Origin: Whitmania pigra | Taxonomy: Eukaryota; Annelida; Clitellata; Hirudinida; Haemopidae | NCBI GenBank assembly: GCA_021613335.1 | Contig: JAJTWR010000074.1 | Coordinates: 90,185-154,184, forward strand | Direction: 5' to 3' | DNA: 64,000 nt | In this document: positions 1-9,585 of the stretch, piece by piece | Position numbering within the stretch: the stretch's first letter is position 1 | Layout: each line of letters opens with the position of its first letter | Notes under the pieces: generated by a model | The model's input: the letters and a program-made list of their open reading frames with translations, nothing else | What the model was told of the DNA's origin: nothing | Database searches by the model: none | Translations under genes and position numbers: made by a program

Positions 1-193
1 GCCGCCATCCGCCGTGAATTGCGCCGCCGCAAGCGCCATCGAACCGGTCATCGGTCACATGAAAAACGATGGGCGGCTCGGGCGGAATTTCCTCGCCAAT
101 TTCCTCGCCAATTTCCTCGCCGCAAAGGAGGGCAACCGCAGGGTTGCGCATCCGGCAGACGGGCCTCCTGATGAAATGAACTATGGCTCATAA
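1..193 (+). pseudogene. IS5-family transposase C-terminal remnant
   Basis: In the frame ending at the TAA at 191-193, the stretch SAIEPVIGHMKNDGRLGRN is the conserved C-terminal signature of one IS5-family transposase group. The segment just before it (RRELRRR) lies in another frame, so there is a frameshift near position 32. After GRN the expected continuation is replaced by a repeated NFLA and unrelated residues, so the tail is also degenerate. The 5' part lies outside the window. Confidence 0.7.
86..121 (+). repeat. 12-bp tandem repeat, three perfect copies
   Basis: The unit AATTTCCTCGCC occurs three times head to tail (86-97, 98-109, 110-121). It lies in the IS5 remnant and encodes NFLA three times in the transposase frame. 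Being a multiple of three it keeps the frame. Two other three-copy repeats of similar size occur at 24081 and 56487. Confidence 0.95.
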
Positions 194-204
194 TTCATTT
201 TTTA

Positions 205-233
205 TTGACAAGCCGATCCTTATCGTCTTTTCT
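205..233 (+). promoter_or_regulatory. possible sigma70-like promoter of the catabolic operon
   Basis: A perfect TTGACA lies at 205-210, in the only AT-rich stretch before the enoyl-CoA hydratase gene. Seventeen bases downstream is TTTTCT, a poor -10 box. The location fits, since this is the only gene-free gap before the operon, but the -10 match is weak and the call rests mainly on the -35 hexamer. Confidence 0.3.
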
Positions 234-288
234 TGTGTGAAAGCGCTGCACAGGGCGCCCTTTCAAAAAGCTCGGGAGGAAGAACGGC

Positions 289-1083
289 ATGGTCTATGAG
301 GCTTATCGCGACCTCGTCATCGCGCGTGAAAATCGTGTGCTGACCATTACGATGAACCGCCCCGACAAGCTGAATGCCGTCGGCGAGACAATGCACACGG
401 AACTGGCGCGGATCTTCACCGATGCGGCCTTGGATCCCGAGGCGGATATCATCGTCTTGACCGGCGCAGGGCGCGCCTTTTCAGCGGGCGGCGATATCGA
501 GTGGATGCAGAAGATGATCGATGAGGACGGCTCGTGGGATAAGACTGCGGCCGAAGCCAAACGCATCGTTTTTTCCATGCTGGATTGCGAGAAGCCGATC
601 GTTGCCAAAATCAATGGCCATGCAGCTGGCCTTGGCGCGACGCTGGCTTTGTTCTGTGACGTCGTCTTTGCCAGCGAGACGGCCAAGATCGGCGACCCCC
701 ATGTGAGTGTGGGTTTCGTCGCGGGTGACGGCGGTGCAGCGATCTGGCCGCAACTTGTGGGCTATCACCGGGCCAAGGAATTTCTGATGACGGGCGAAAT
801 GCTGCCGGCGAGACGGGCCGCCGAGATTGGCTTGATCAATTCTGCCGTCGAACCCGAAAAACTCGATGCCTGCGTGGAGGCGTTCGTTACACGTCTGCAA
901 TCGGGCGCCAAGAAGGCTGTCCGCTGGAGCAAGGCTGCTGTGAATATCGGCTTGAAGCAATTGGCTCATTCGATTCTGGACGCTTCGCTTGCCTATGAGG
1001 GGCAGTCGAACAAGACCGCCGATCACCAGGAAGCTGTGAACGCCTTTCGCGAGAAGCGCGATCCTGTGTTCCGCGGCTGTTGA
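289..1083 (+). CDS. enoyl-CoA hydratase/isomerase family protein
   Basis: 264-residue crotonase-fold protein expected to hydrate or isomerise an enoyl-CoA in a beta-oxidation-like pathway in the cytoplasm. Visible: the first oxyanion-hole segment AFSAGGD at residues 63-69 and the second, HAAGLG, at 111-116. In the catalytic region GDGG (146-149) an Asp sits where classical crotonases carry a Glu, so chemistry and substrate are uncertain. The ATG at 289 follows GGGAGGAAG at good spacing. It is first of a same-strand catabolic series; the next gene starts 18 bases after its stop. Confidence 0.88.
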   Translation: MVYEAYRDLVIARENRVLTITMNRPDKLNAVGETMHTELARIFTDAALDPEADIIVLTGAGRAFSAGGDIEWMQKMIDEDGSWDKTAAEAKRIVFSMLDCEKPIVAKINGHAAGLGATLALFCDVVFASETAKIGDPHVSVGFVAGDGGAAIWPQLVGYHRAKEFLMTGEMLPARRAAEIGLINSAVEPEKLDACVEAFVTRLQSGAKKAVRWSKAAVNIGLKQLAHSILDASLAYEGQSNKTADHQEAVNAFREKRDPVFRGC

Positions 1084-1101
1084 GAGTAAGCGAGGCAAGA
1101 C

Positions 1102-2264
1102 GTGAATTTGCGTGAAGCTGACCATGTCGGGATCGTTCGCGATACTGTCCGGCGTTTCGTCGAAGCGGAGATGCCGCGCGATCTGGCGAGAAAATGGGAC
1201 AAGGAAAACCATTTTCCACGCGATGTTTTCGCCAAACTAGCCAAGCTTGGCCTGATGGGACTGACTGTCGAGGAGCGATATGGCGGGGTCGGACGCGACA
1301 TTCCCACAACGATGATGGTGATCGAGGAGCTGGCGCGGCGTTCGCTGGCTGTGGCGGTGCCTTACATCATGTGCAGCTGTTATGCCGGGATGAATCTGAA
1401 CGAGTGCGCTTCGGAAGAGCAGAAGTTGGAATTGCTACCAAAAGTTGCACTTGGCCAGCTTCTGTTCTCTTATGGCTGGACCGAGCCCGATGTTGGCGCC
1501 GATCTGGCGGCAGTCAAGACCGGCATGGTACGAGATGGCGATACGCTCGTGATCAACGGCGCCAAGCGCTTCTGTTCGGGCGCTGCGATCTCGGACTACA
1601 TCTACACGCTCGTGCGCACCGGCCCCGCGGATCAGCGCAACCGCACCCTCTCCATAGTGCTGATTCCACCAGACGCGCCGGGTGTCGAGATTACCGGCAT
1701 CGACTGCATGGGGATGAAGGGGGCCGCCACAACCGACGTGTCCTTTACCGATGTGCGGGTGCCGTCCGATCGTCTGGTCGGCGGAGAGGCGGGGTGAATC
1801 GGGGATGGGATTTCATCGTCGGCTCTGGTCTGGATGTCGAAAAGCTGGAGGTCGCGGCATTGGCGCTCGGGATTGGCGAGGCTGCCTTTGACGATGCTTG
1901 GGCTTATGTGCAAGACCGTAAGCAGTTCGGCCGCGCGATTGGCTCCAACCAGTCGATCCGGCATATGCTGGCCGATATGCGAACTGCGCTTTATGGCGCG
2001 CGGCTGATGCTGATGCACGCTGCCTGGCTGGTGCAGGAAGGCAAGCCCTGCCGGGTCGAGACATCCATGACCAAGCTGCACCTGTGCGAGGTGGGCAAGA
2101 AGGTGACGCTCGATGCGCAGACGATCTTTGGCGCTTACGGCTACGCAAAGGATTTCGACATCGAACGCTATGTGCGCGACGTCCTGCTCATGCCGATCAT
2201 CGGCGGTTCAGCGGCGATCCAGCGCAATAACATCGTCAATTGGCTGGGGCTGCCGAAAGGATAG
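1102..2264 (+). pseudogene. acyl-CoA dehydrogenase, one frameshift
   Basis: FAD-dependent acyl-CoA dehydrogenase of about 387 residues once joined. The N-terminal frame starts at GTG 1102 and stops at 1797. The rest (from VNRGWDF to WLGLPKG) continues in another frame to 2264. The break is at a GGGG run near 1790, where one missing G would restore reading. Family hallmarks remain: the mid-domain YGWTEPDVGADLA segment and the C-terminal DRKQFGRAIGSNQS and IFGAYGYAKD segments. It presumably makes the enoyl-CoA used by the upstream hydratase. Whether the indel is real or a read error is undecided. Confidence 0.85.
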
Positions 2265-2299
2265 CCCCAGCCAAGCGCGGACTTTGGGAGGAGGCGAGC

Positions 2300-3106
2300 A
2301 TGGCTGGACGAACGATATACGACTTTAACGGATCGGTTGCCATCGTTACCGGCGCTGCGAGTGGGATCGGGTTCGAAACGGCTCGCCGGTTTTTGCAGGC
2401 CGGCGCGCGCGTGGCGCTGAACGATCTGGATCCCGTCCGGTTGGACGCCGCGGCGACGCGGCTTGCCGCAGAAGCAGGCGAGGCGCTGCAAGTTCCTTGC
2501 GATGTCCGCAATGAAGCTGATGTCCGCGCCGCTGTCGCGCGGATAGCCGATAGCTGGGGCAGGATCGATGCGCTGGTCAATTGCGCGGGCATTGCAGATG
2601 AGATGAAGCCGACCTTCCAGCAGGATATCGACCGCTGGCAGTGCGTGCTCGACGTCTCGCTGCGGGGAAGCTATCTCTTCACCCGCGAAGTCGCGCGACA
2701 CATGGCGCAAGCCGGAAGCGGAGCCGTGGTAACTCTCGGCTCGATTGCGGGCGTGACGGGCATGCCGGGCCGCAATGCCTATTCGGCTGCAAAGGCCGGA
2801 ATCGCAGCGATGACCCAGGCTTTGGCAGCGGAATGGGGCGCTCTTGGCATCAGGGTGAATGTCATTGCGCCGGGCTATGTCAGGACGCCCATGGTGGCGG
2901 GGCTGACGCAACGCGGCGCTCTGGCGCTTGACGGCATTCTCGCCCGCACTCCGATGCGCCGCTTGGGCGAGGCGCACGAGATCGCCGATACCGCGCTGTT
3001 TCTGTGCTCTGAGGCGGCCTCCTTCATCACCGGCGCCTGCCTTCCGGTCGATGGCGGCTGGGTGGCGTTTGGCGCAAGCGCCTTGCCCGAAACGCTCTCG
3101 CCATGA
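2300..3106 (+). CDS. SDR family oxidoreductase
   Basis: Classical short-chain dehydrogenase of 268 residues. It shows the NAD(P)-binding TGAASGIG at 17-24, NCAG at 94-97 and the catalytic set S148, Y161, K165 (YSAAK). The ATG at 2300 is preferred because GGAGGAGG precedes it; an in-frame upstream ATG at 2240 lies inside the preceding gene. A 3-hydroxyacyl-CoA or alcohol dehydrogenase role in the same pathway is likely from context but not shown. Its stop overlaps the start of the acyl-CoA ligase by 4 bases. Confidence 0.9.
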   Translation: MAGRTIYDFNGSVAIVTGAASGIGFETARRFLQAGARVALNDLDPVRLDAAATRLAAEAGEALQVPCDVRNEADVRAAVARIADSWGRIDALVNCAGIADEMKPTFQQDIDRWQCVLDVSLRGSYLFTREVARHMAQAGSGAVVTLGSIAGVTGMPGRNAYSAAKAGIAAMTQALAAEWGALGIRVNVIAPGYVRTPMVAGLTQRGALALDGILARTPMRRLGEAHEIADTALFLCSEAASFITGACLPVDGGWVAFGASALPETLSP

Positions 3107-4704
3107 CAGACGCCCCCTATCGGCCGCTGCCGCCGGAGATTGTCTGGCGCACGCCTTTCGACCTCTTGCACCGCAATTCCACACAGTGGCCCAACAGGCT
3201 TGCCCTTGTCGCTCCATCGGCCAGCGGCGGCGAGATGCGGTTGTCTTATGCCGCGCTCGCATGTGCAATCGACCGCTCGGCCGATGCGCTGCGGCAGGCG
3301 GGCATCGCTCGCGGCGATCATCTCGCCATCCTGATGGACGAACGCCGAGGCCGCTGAATATTATCTTATCGCGTTTGGAGCGATGCGGCTGGGGGCGGTG
3401 GCGGTGCCGCTGAACGCTCGGATGGCTGTGCCGGAATTGCTGGCGGCCGTGCAGGATATGGAGTGTCGCTGGCTTGCCCACAGCACAGGCTTCGACGAGA
3501 CCGCGCTCTCGATTTGCGAACAGGATCCACGCTTTGCAGGGCGCGCGATCCGCGTCGGATTGGGGGGCGACTGGGAGAGGCATTTTGCCAAAGGGCGGGC
3601 GAGCCGGGGCGGTTTCCCTGCGCTGACCGACGCCGATCTGGCGGATATCTTGCTGACATCAGGCACCACGGGACGTTCCAAGGGGGTCATGCTGACCCAC
3701 GGCAACGCGGTGGCGACCGGCGCCGCGGTCGCCGGTGCGCTCGATCTGCGCGAGCATGACACTTACCAGAGTCCATTCCCGCTTTTTACCTCATCGGGCT
3801 TCCATTTCAATCTGATGGCGGCTCTTTGGGCGGGAGCAACCATGGTGATCGAACCTGGCGTGGATCTGCCCGCCGCGCTGCTTTGTATGCAGCGGGAGCA
3901 AAGCACGGTCTATTGCGCTGTGCCATCAGTCTATATTTTCATGCTCGACCCTACGATTCCACGCAGCATGACCTCTCGTCCATGCGGATTTTCAATTATG
4001 GCGGCGCTCCAATGGCGAAGGAGGCGATCCGCCGCCTGTATGCAATGGCGCCTCAGGTGGAATTGCGCCAGACCTACGGCCTGACGGAAGCCGGGCCTTC
4101 GGGCACCTTCCTGCCTGGCAGGGATGCATGGCGCAAGCTCGGTTCGCTGGGCCGCTCGATGCCGCTTTGCGACGTGCGCATCCTGCGCCCGGATGGCCGT
4201 GAGACAGATCCAGGAGAAGCGGGAGAGATCGCGATGCGCGGCCCCACGGTGTCGCAAGGCTATTATCTGCGCCCCGATGCCACTCTTGAAACCTTTCACG
4301 ATGGGTGGCTCTGGACGGGCGATATCGCTCAGCGAGACGAGGAGGGTTATCTCTACTACCTCGATCGCAAAAAGGACGTGATCATCCGCGGCGGCTTCAA
4401 CATCGCATCGATGGAAGTTGAGAATGCGGTTTTCGAGCATCCCGGCGTCAAAGAAGTTGCTGTCGTTTCGGTTCCGCATGACCAGCTGGGCGAGGATCTG
4501 GTGGCCTTCGTTGTCCCGCGGTCGAATGCACCGCCCGATCCGGCTGCCCTCATCGATTTCACCCGCGAGCGGCTGGCCGATTACAAGGTGCCGCGACACT
4601 GGCGCTTCGTCGATCGCTTGCCGCGCAACCCGACAGGAAAAGTGCTCAAGAACGCGTTGCGGGTGCGAGCGAAGCAGGGAGCCCTGGAGCAAAATTCCGA
4701 GTGA
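3103..4704 (+). pseudogene. AMP-dependent acyl-CoA ligase, two frameshifts
   Basis: Acyl-CoA synthetase of the ANL superfamily, about 533 residues if read through. It would activate an acid to its CoA thioester with ATP. Frame 1 runs from ATG 3103 to 3357. The middle part, in another frame, holds the AMP-binding motif TSGTTGRSKGVMLTHGN. The original frame resumes near 3950 with RIFNYGGAPM, the YGLTEAG motif, the hinge DRKKDVIIRGGFNI and the C-terminal catalytic Lys in NPTGKVLK. The breaks are near 3340 and 3950 and restore the frame between them, which fits read errors, although true decay is possible. ATGA overlap with the SDR gene. Confidence 0.85.
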
Positions 4705-4746
4705 GCGGAGCTGCGCTCGTTTCGTGGCATCAAGGGAGGAAAGACA

Positions 4747-5997
4747 ATGGTACAGACAACAAGGCGCAATGTCATAGGGCTACTCGGCGCGGGCATGGCC
4801 GCCAATGCGCTGGGGATGCCCTCCTACGCCTTTGCGCGATCCGCGCCCTACAAGATCGGCTTCGTCGGCGCGTTGAGCGGTCCGTCCGAGTCATTGGGCA
4901 TCCCAATGCTCGAAGGAACCAAGATCGCTGTCGAACAAATCAATGCGGCGGGCGGCGTAAATCGTCGGCAGCTGGAGTTGGCGATCCGCGACAGCAAGGG
5001 AAAGCCCGATGTCGGCACGGTTGCGGCGCGCGAGCTGGTTGGCGAGGGGTGCACGATGCTGGTCGGCGTCGTTTCTTCGGCGGTGGCGCTGGCCATGAGC
5101 GCGATCCTTCAGCAACTCGATGCTGTTCTCATCACCTGTGCAGCGCATTCGAACCGCCTGACACATGAAAACTTCAATAAGCATTACTTCCGCATCACCG
5201 ACAATCCTCCCATGCGTATGCGCGGTTTCGGTCAGATCATGGCCAAACTCCACCCTGACGTACCGGCCTGGGGCGGCCTCATCCCCGACCACGAATACGG
5301 CCGCTCAACCTGGGAAGCCTTCTCTCATGCCATTCCCCAGTTCTACGAGCGGATTGGCAAGGCGCCCAAAGTGTCCGAGCCGATACTCACCCCCTATGGC
5401 GGCAATGACTACCGCAACAATATCGCCGCGGCGATGCGCGACAAAGGGATGGGTTTTTTTTGTTCGATGTATGGCGGCGACGCGATCACTGCCTACACCC
5501 AGGCCAAGCCCTACGGCTTCTTCGAGCGCAAGAAGCCGTTTCTCGACTCTGCAAACGAATTCATCGTCGCACGCGTCATGAAGCGTGACTTGCCCGAGAT
5601 GTGGCTCGGAGGACACTGGTATTTCGGTGGCTTCAAGGGCAACCCGATCAGCGACCTGCTCTATGAAACCTACCGCGAACGCACCGGCAATGCCTGTCCC
5701 GATGGCTGGGTGGCCGAAGGGCAGGCGGCGATCCTTGCCTATGTCGAAGCGTTGAAGAAAGCTCCGGAGGGAAGCGCCGCAGGCTTGATCCCCGCGCTGG
5801 AGGGGTTGAGTTTCGACAGCGCGACCGGTATGCGAACGATACGGTCCGAGGATCACCAGACGATCAAGAATCTCTGTTATGTGCTGGCGCGCGGCGCGGA
5901 CAATGAGGCGGGCTTTCAGGTGATCGATTCCCATGTTCTCGACGGCGCTGCGCTGATCGAACCGCCAACCCCCGGCGGCCCAATCCGGTGGAGCTGA
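4747..5997 (+). CDS. ABC transporter substrate-binding protein (Liv/amide type)
   Basis: Periplasmic solute-binding protein of 416 residues, type I fold of the branched-chain amino acid/amide family. The N-terminus has a twin-arginine-like TRRNVIGLLG and a hydrophobic stretch ending around PSYAFARS, a likely cleavage site near residue 28. The mature start YKIGFVGALSGPSESLG and EQINAAGGVN are typical of the family. It lies directly upstream of the four other Liv-type genes, so it sets the specificity of the importer. The catabolic neighbours suggest an organic or aromatic acid rather than an amino acid; that is inference. Confidence 0.88.
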   Translation: MVQTTRRNVIGLLGAGMAANALGMPSYAFARSAPYKIGFVGALSGPSESLGIPMLEGTKIAVEQINAAGGVNRRQLELAIRDSKGKPDVGTVAARELVGEGCTMLVGVVSSAVALAMSAILQQLDAVLITCAAHSNRLTHENFNKHYFRITDNPPMRMRGFGQIMAKLHPDVPAWGGLIPDHEYGRSTWEAFSHAIPQFYERIGKAPKVSEPILTPYGGNDYRNNIAAAMRDKGMGFFCSMYGGDAITAYTQAKPYGFFERKKPFLDSANEFIVARVMKRDLPEMWLGGHWYFGGFKGNPISDLLYETYRERTGNACPDGWVAEGQAAILAYVEALKKAPEGSAAGLIPALEGLSFDSATGMRTIRSEDHQTIKNLCYVLARGADNEAGFQVIDSHVLDGAALIEPPTPGGPIRWS

Positions 5998-6069
5998 TCC
6001 GACCGGCCGGGACCGATCCCGTCTGGCCCCTTTCATCTCGTTCCATCGCCGCCGAAAAGGGGGGCGCTC

Positions 6070-6951
6070 ATGCTGGCTGACTATCTTCTGGTTGCCACGA
6101 ACGGCCTGGTTTGGGGGATGGCCGTTTTCCTCGTTGCATCCGGCCTGACGCTCGTCTTCGGCATCCTTCGCGTGCTGAATTTCTCGCACGGCGGCTTTGT
6201 GATGATTGGCGCCTATCTGACCCATGCAATGATGAACCTGCTTCCAGGACCAGTCCGAGCGATTGCTTTTCTGGCGCTAACGCTGGTTGCGGCGGTTGCC
6301 GTCGGCATGATGGGATGGGTGGTGGACCGGATCGTCTTCAGGCGTCTGAAAGGTGTGGATGAGGCCTTTTTTCTCATCGCTACCTATGCGGCGCTCCTGC
6401 TCTGCGAAGGCTTCGTCAAGACCGTATGGGGGCCGAATTTCATGACGGTCGGCCCGCCCGCCGAACTTCGCGGCGCGCTGACGTGGAGCAGTTTTTTTCT
6501 GCCAAGCTACGCGGCCTTTGTAATGGGCGCCGGGCTTGCGGTCTTCCTTTTTCTGGAGATCTGGCTGCAACGAACGGCTTTGGGACGAATGATGAAATCC
6601 GTGGCTCTCGATCCTTGGATGGCAAGCCTGTTGGGGGTGAATGTAAAGCTTGTCTTCACCGTGGCGGTGGTGGCGGGCTTCGCACTAGCAGGCCTCGCGG
6701 GCGGGCTGCTCGCTCCCAACCAGTCTCTGTCTGCGGCCTTGGGAGGCAACTACATCGTCCAGGCTTTCGGGGTCATCATCGTCGGCGGCGTCGGCAACGT
6801 CCGAGGAGCGTTCGTCGCGGCAATTTTGCTGGGGTTGGTCGACGCTTTCGGCACGCTCTTCGCGCCCGAACATCCGGGCGTATTTTTTTTCATCGCCGTT
6901 GCCGCCATCATCCTTTTTCGCCCCCAAGGGCTTTTGGGCGGGATACGCTGA
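6070..6951 (+). CDS. livH: branched-chain-type ABC transporter permease (LivH family)
   Basis: Inner-membrane permease of 293 residues with about eight hydrophobic segments. The N-terminal SGLTLVFGILRVLNFSHG is the LivH-family hallmark. The C-terminal IIVGGVGNVRGAFVAA is the conserved cytoplasmic coupling loop. It pairs with the LivM-type permease that starts 1 base after its stop. The 70 bases before it carry no gene. Confidence 0.9.
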   Translation: MLADYLLVATNGLVWGMAVFLVASGLTLVFGILRVLNFSHGGFVMIGAYLTHAMMNLLPGPVRAIAFLALTLVAAVAVGMMGWVVDRIVFRRLKGVDEAFFLIATYAALLLCEGFVKTVWGPNFMTVGPPAELRGALTWSSFFLPSYAAFVMGAGLAVFLFLEIWLQRTALGRMMKSVALDPWMASLLGVNVKLVFTVAVVAGFALAGLAGGLLAPNQSLSAALGGNYIVQAFGVIIVGGVGNVRGAFVAAILLGLVDAFGTLFAPEHPGVFFFIAVAAIILFRPQGLLGGIR

Positions 6952-6952
6952 C

Positions 6953-7957
6953 ATGGAGCGATTTTCCACCACTCCGGCGTTTGCCGCTGCGACGCCGCTG
7001 AGACTCACGCTGCTCGCGCTTGGCTTTTTCGCCTTTGCCACGCTTCCGTTCTGGGGTTCGAAGGGTTTGTTCTTTCTCGGTGGAATGGTGCTGATCCAGA
7101 TCGTTTTCGCCCTTGCCTTCAATCTGATGTTCGGTCTGACCGGATTGGTCAGCTTTGGACAGGCGGCCTTCTTTGCCGTTGGCGCCTATGCCTCTGCCTG
7201 GGCGTCGCTGAACATGCCAGCCCTGCCTTTCCTGTTATCTCTATCCTTTGGCGGATGCGCTGGAGCGGCTCTGGCTTGGATCGTCGGCTGGATCGCACTG
7301 CGTCGGGTTTCGGGCATCTATTTTGCCATCCTGACCCTGGCGCTATCGCAGCTGGTTTACCTCGTCATCGCCAAGAGCGCTTCGCTAGGCCGCGACGATG
7401 GGCTGGTTGGCATTCCGCGCCCGGCGTTCGATCTGGTTCTGTTCCGCATCGACCTGCGGCAGGGCGACGGTTACTACTGGTTCATTCTGCTCTCGAGCGC
7501 CGCCATCATCCTGTTCTTATTCTGGATTTGGCATGGTCGGCTCGGACGCACACTCTCGGCGATCCGGCAGGAACCGGAGCGCATGCGCTTTCTTGGAATC
7601 AATGTCCGGCGTTACCGGCAAGTTGCCTTTGTTTTATCTGGAACCGTGTCGGCGCTCGCGGGTGCGCTCATGGCGCCGTGGGCCAACACCATCACGCCGA
7701 TGATCGGGCACTGGTCCTCTTCGGCATTGCCGATCCTGTTCTGCCTGCTCGGCGGAAGTTCGCGTTTTTGGGGACCGGCCGTCGGAGTCATCGTCTTCTC
7801 CGGGCTGGAACACGCGACCCGCACCATGGCAGGAATAGTCGAATTGGTTGTGGGCGGAGCGTTGCTTCTGGTCGTGCTCGGTATGCCCGGCGGCATTCTG
7901 GGCGCGCTCAGCGCCCCTTCCCGCCCTGGCGGACGCGCGGCGGAGGATCGCAGATGA
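6953..7957 (+). CDS. livM: branched-chain-type ABC transporter permease (LivM family)
   Basis: Second permease of the importer, 334 residues from the ATG at 6953. An upstream in-frame start lies inside livH and is less likely. It has multiple hydrophobic segments, the family motif AFNLMFGLTGLVSFGQAAFF near the N-terminus, and LLGGSSRFWGPAVG near the C-terminus. The stop overlaps the next gene by 4 bases, which suggests translational coupling. Confidence 0.9.
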   Translation: MERFSTTPAFAAATPLRLTLLALGFFAFATLPFWGSKGLFFLGGMVLIQIVFALAFNLMFGLTGLVSFGQAAFFAVGAYASAWASLNMPALPFLLSLSFGGCAGAALAWIVGWIALRRVSGIYFAILTLALSQLVYLVIAKSASLGRDDGLVGIPRPAFDLVLFRIDLRQGDGYYWFILLSSAAIILFLFWIWHGRLGRTLSAIRQEPERMRFLGINVRRYRQVAFVLSGTVSALAGALMAPWANTITPMIGHWSSSALPILFCLLGGSSRFWGPAVGVIVFSGLEHATRTMAGIVELVVGGALLLVVLGMPGGILGALSAPSRPGGRAAEDRR

Positions 7958-8724
7958 CCGTGATGCTGGAGGCCAGGAACCTCAATTTCGCCTATCCGTC
8001 CGTGCGCGTGCTGGAAGATGTTGCAATCGATGTCTTCGAGGGCGAAAGCCATGTCATCATCGGACCGAATGGCGCGGGCAAAACCACACTGTTCAAGATT
8101 CTGTCGGGCGAAATGCTCCCGCAGACCGGATGGGTGAAATATCAGGGGCGGGACGTGACGGCGAAAGACGCCTTTGAGCGCGTCCATCTGGGAATCGGTC
8201 GCACCTTCCAGGTCGCGCGGCTGTTTCAGGAACAGTCCGTGTTGATGAACCTGGTTCTCGCCTTGGAGTGTCGCGACCGGATCGAAGGGGTGCGCCGACC
8301 TTGGTGGCGCATCAACCCGGCGCCCGAGGTCATAGCCGAGGCGCGCGAGCGGATCGCCGCCTTCGCTCTGCACGATCTGGTGAACGAAACCGCCGCAAAC
8401 CTGTCGCATGGCGACAAGAAGCGGCTTGAACTTATGGTCTCTCTCTGCCTTCATCCAAAGCTGATCATGCTGGACGAACCCACGGCCGGCATGGCCCCGG
8501 AAGATCGACGCAGCGTTGTCCGCCTCATCCATCGGCTCCGCAAAGAGCAGGAACTAACCCTGCTGCTCACCGAACATGACATGGAAGTCGTCTTCAGCCT
8601 TGCCACCCGGCTCACGGTGCTGAATCTTGGCCGCGTCATCGCCTCGGGAAATCCTGAAGAGGTGCGCCGCGACCGATACGTTCACGAGATCTATTTCGGC
8701 AGGAAAGGCGGCGGCCATGCTTGA
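7954..8724 (+). CDS. livG: ABC transporter ATP-binding protein (LivG family)
   Basis: Cytoplasmic ATPase of 256 residues. Walker A GPNGAGKTT is at 37-45, followed by IGRTFQVARLF, the signature LSHGDKK and Walker B LIMLDEPTAGM. The C-terminus carries the LivG-type extension. The start at 7954 (ATGA overlap with livM) is chosen over a much longer in-frame upstream reading inside livM. Confidence 0.92.
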   Translation: MTVMLEARNLNFAYPSVRVLEDVAIDVFEGESHVIIGPNGAGKTTLFKILSGEMLPQTGWVKYQGRDVTAKDAFERVHLGIGRTFQVARLFQEQSVLMNLVLALECRDRIEGVRRPWWRINPAPEVIAEARERIAAFALHDLVNETAANLSHGDKKRLELMVSLCLHPKLIMLDEPTAGMAPEDRRSVVRLIHRLRKEQELTLLLTEHDMEVVFSLATRLTVLNLGRVIASGNPEEVRRDRYVHEIYFGRKGGGHA

Positions 8725-9424
8725 GGTTCGCGAGCTGAACGCATTCTACGGCCAGAGCCATATCCTCCACAATGTCTCGCTTGGCCTTGCCGACGGAGCG
8801 GGAACTGCCGTCATCGGCCTCAATGGCATGGGAAAATCCACCTTGCTGAAAGCAATCATGTCGGCGGGCCCGGTAACGCGCGGCGGATCGATTGCGCTCG
8901 ACGGAAAAGATCTTGCCAAGGTTACGATTCACGATCGCGCCCGGCGCGGCCTCGCTCTTGTACCGGAGGACCGCCGCATCTACCCGCACCTGACCGTCTT
9001 GGAGAATCTTGCCCTTGCCGGTTATGCAAGCATCAAGGGACGCACCCCTTATACGCCGGATGAGGTGTTACAGATCTTCCCAATGCTGCAGCCATTGGCC
9101 GGGCGCAAAGGGTTCCAGCTTTCGGGTGGCGAGCAACAGCTGGTTGCGGTGGCGCGGGCGCTGCTGTCTCGCCCGCGCTTTCTGCTGCTGGACGAACCGA
9201 CCGAGGGGTTGGCGCCATTGATCGTTGATTTGATGGAAGAGAAGATGATGAGCCTGCGTCGGCGCGAGAAGGTTGGGTTGCTGCTTGCCGAGCAGAATGT
9301 CGATTTCGCTCGCGCTTGCACGGAGTCTCTGGTCATTCTCAATGTCGGTCGCGCGGTCTTTACGGGAAGCTGGGATGAATTTGACTCCGATCCCTCGATT
9401 CGCCGGAAATTTCTTTCGCTTTGA
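8717..9424 (+). CDS. livF: ABC transporter ATP-binding protein (LivF family)
   Basis: Second ATPase of the importer, 235 residues from ATG 8717, overlapping livG by 8 bases. Walker A GLNGMGKST at 34-42, PEDRRIYPHLTVLENL, signature QLSGGEQQ and Walker B FLLLDEPTEGLAP are all present. It ends the transport block; a TetR gene follows. Confidence 0.92.
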   Translation: MLEVRELNAFYGQSHILHNVSLGLADGAGTAVIGLNGMGKSTLLKAIMSAGPVTRGGSIALDGKDLAKVTIHDRARRGLALVPEDRRIYPHLTVLENLALAGYASIKGRTPYTPDEVLQIFPMLQPLAGRKGFQLSGGEQQLVAVARALLSRPRFLLLDEPTEGLAPLIVDLMEEKMMSLRRREKVGLLLAEQNVDFARACTESLVILNVGRAVFTGSWDEFDSDPSIRRKFLSL

Positions 9425-9501
9425 GAGCAAAGCTTGAAGTGCGCGGAAATTCGATCGAAACTCAAAAGAAGACGTAAACGTCACGTCGGGACCTTTTATG
9501 A

Positions 9502-9519
9502 CGACACGAAACAGTGTCG
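9502..9519. promoter_or_regulatory. inverted repeat, candidate TetR-family operator
   Basis: CGACAC and GTGTCG form a perfect 6-bp inverted repeat around a 6-bp spacer, just before the TetR-family gene. Autorepression from such a site is common for the family. A possible GTG start at 9514 falls inside the repeat, which argues for a later start of the regulator. I did not find a second copy in front of the enoyl-CoA hydratase gene. Confidence 0.45.
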
Positions 9520-9585
9520 GTTACGACAGGGAGCGATTATCGTCCCATGTTCGTTCATTGCTCTTGTCCCGGTGTGAGTTCCACG

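Noticed and set aside
481..1212. 243-residue minus-strand frame over the enoyl-CoA hydratase
   Set aside because: Shadow of an intact crotonase gene; no start signal and no recognisable family.
1780..1800. Programmed frameshifting in the acyl-CoA dehydrogenase
   Set aside because: No slippery heptamer or downstream structure was evident, and the same kind of break occurs in many unrelated genes.
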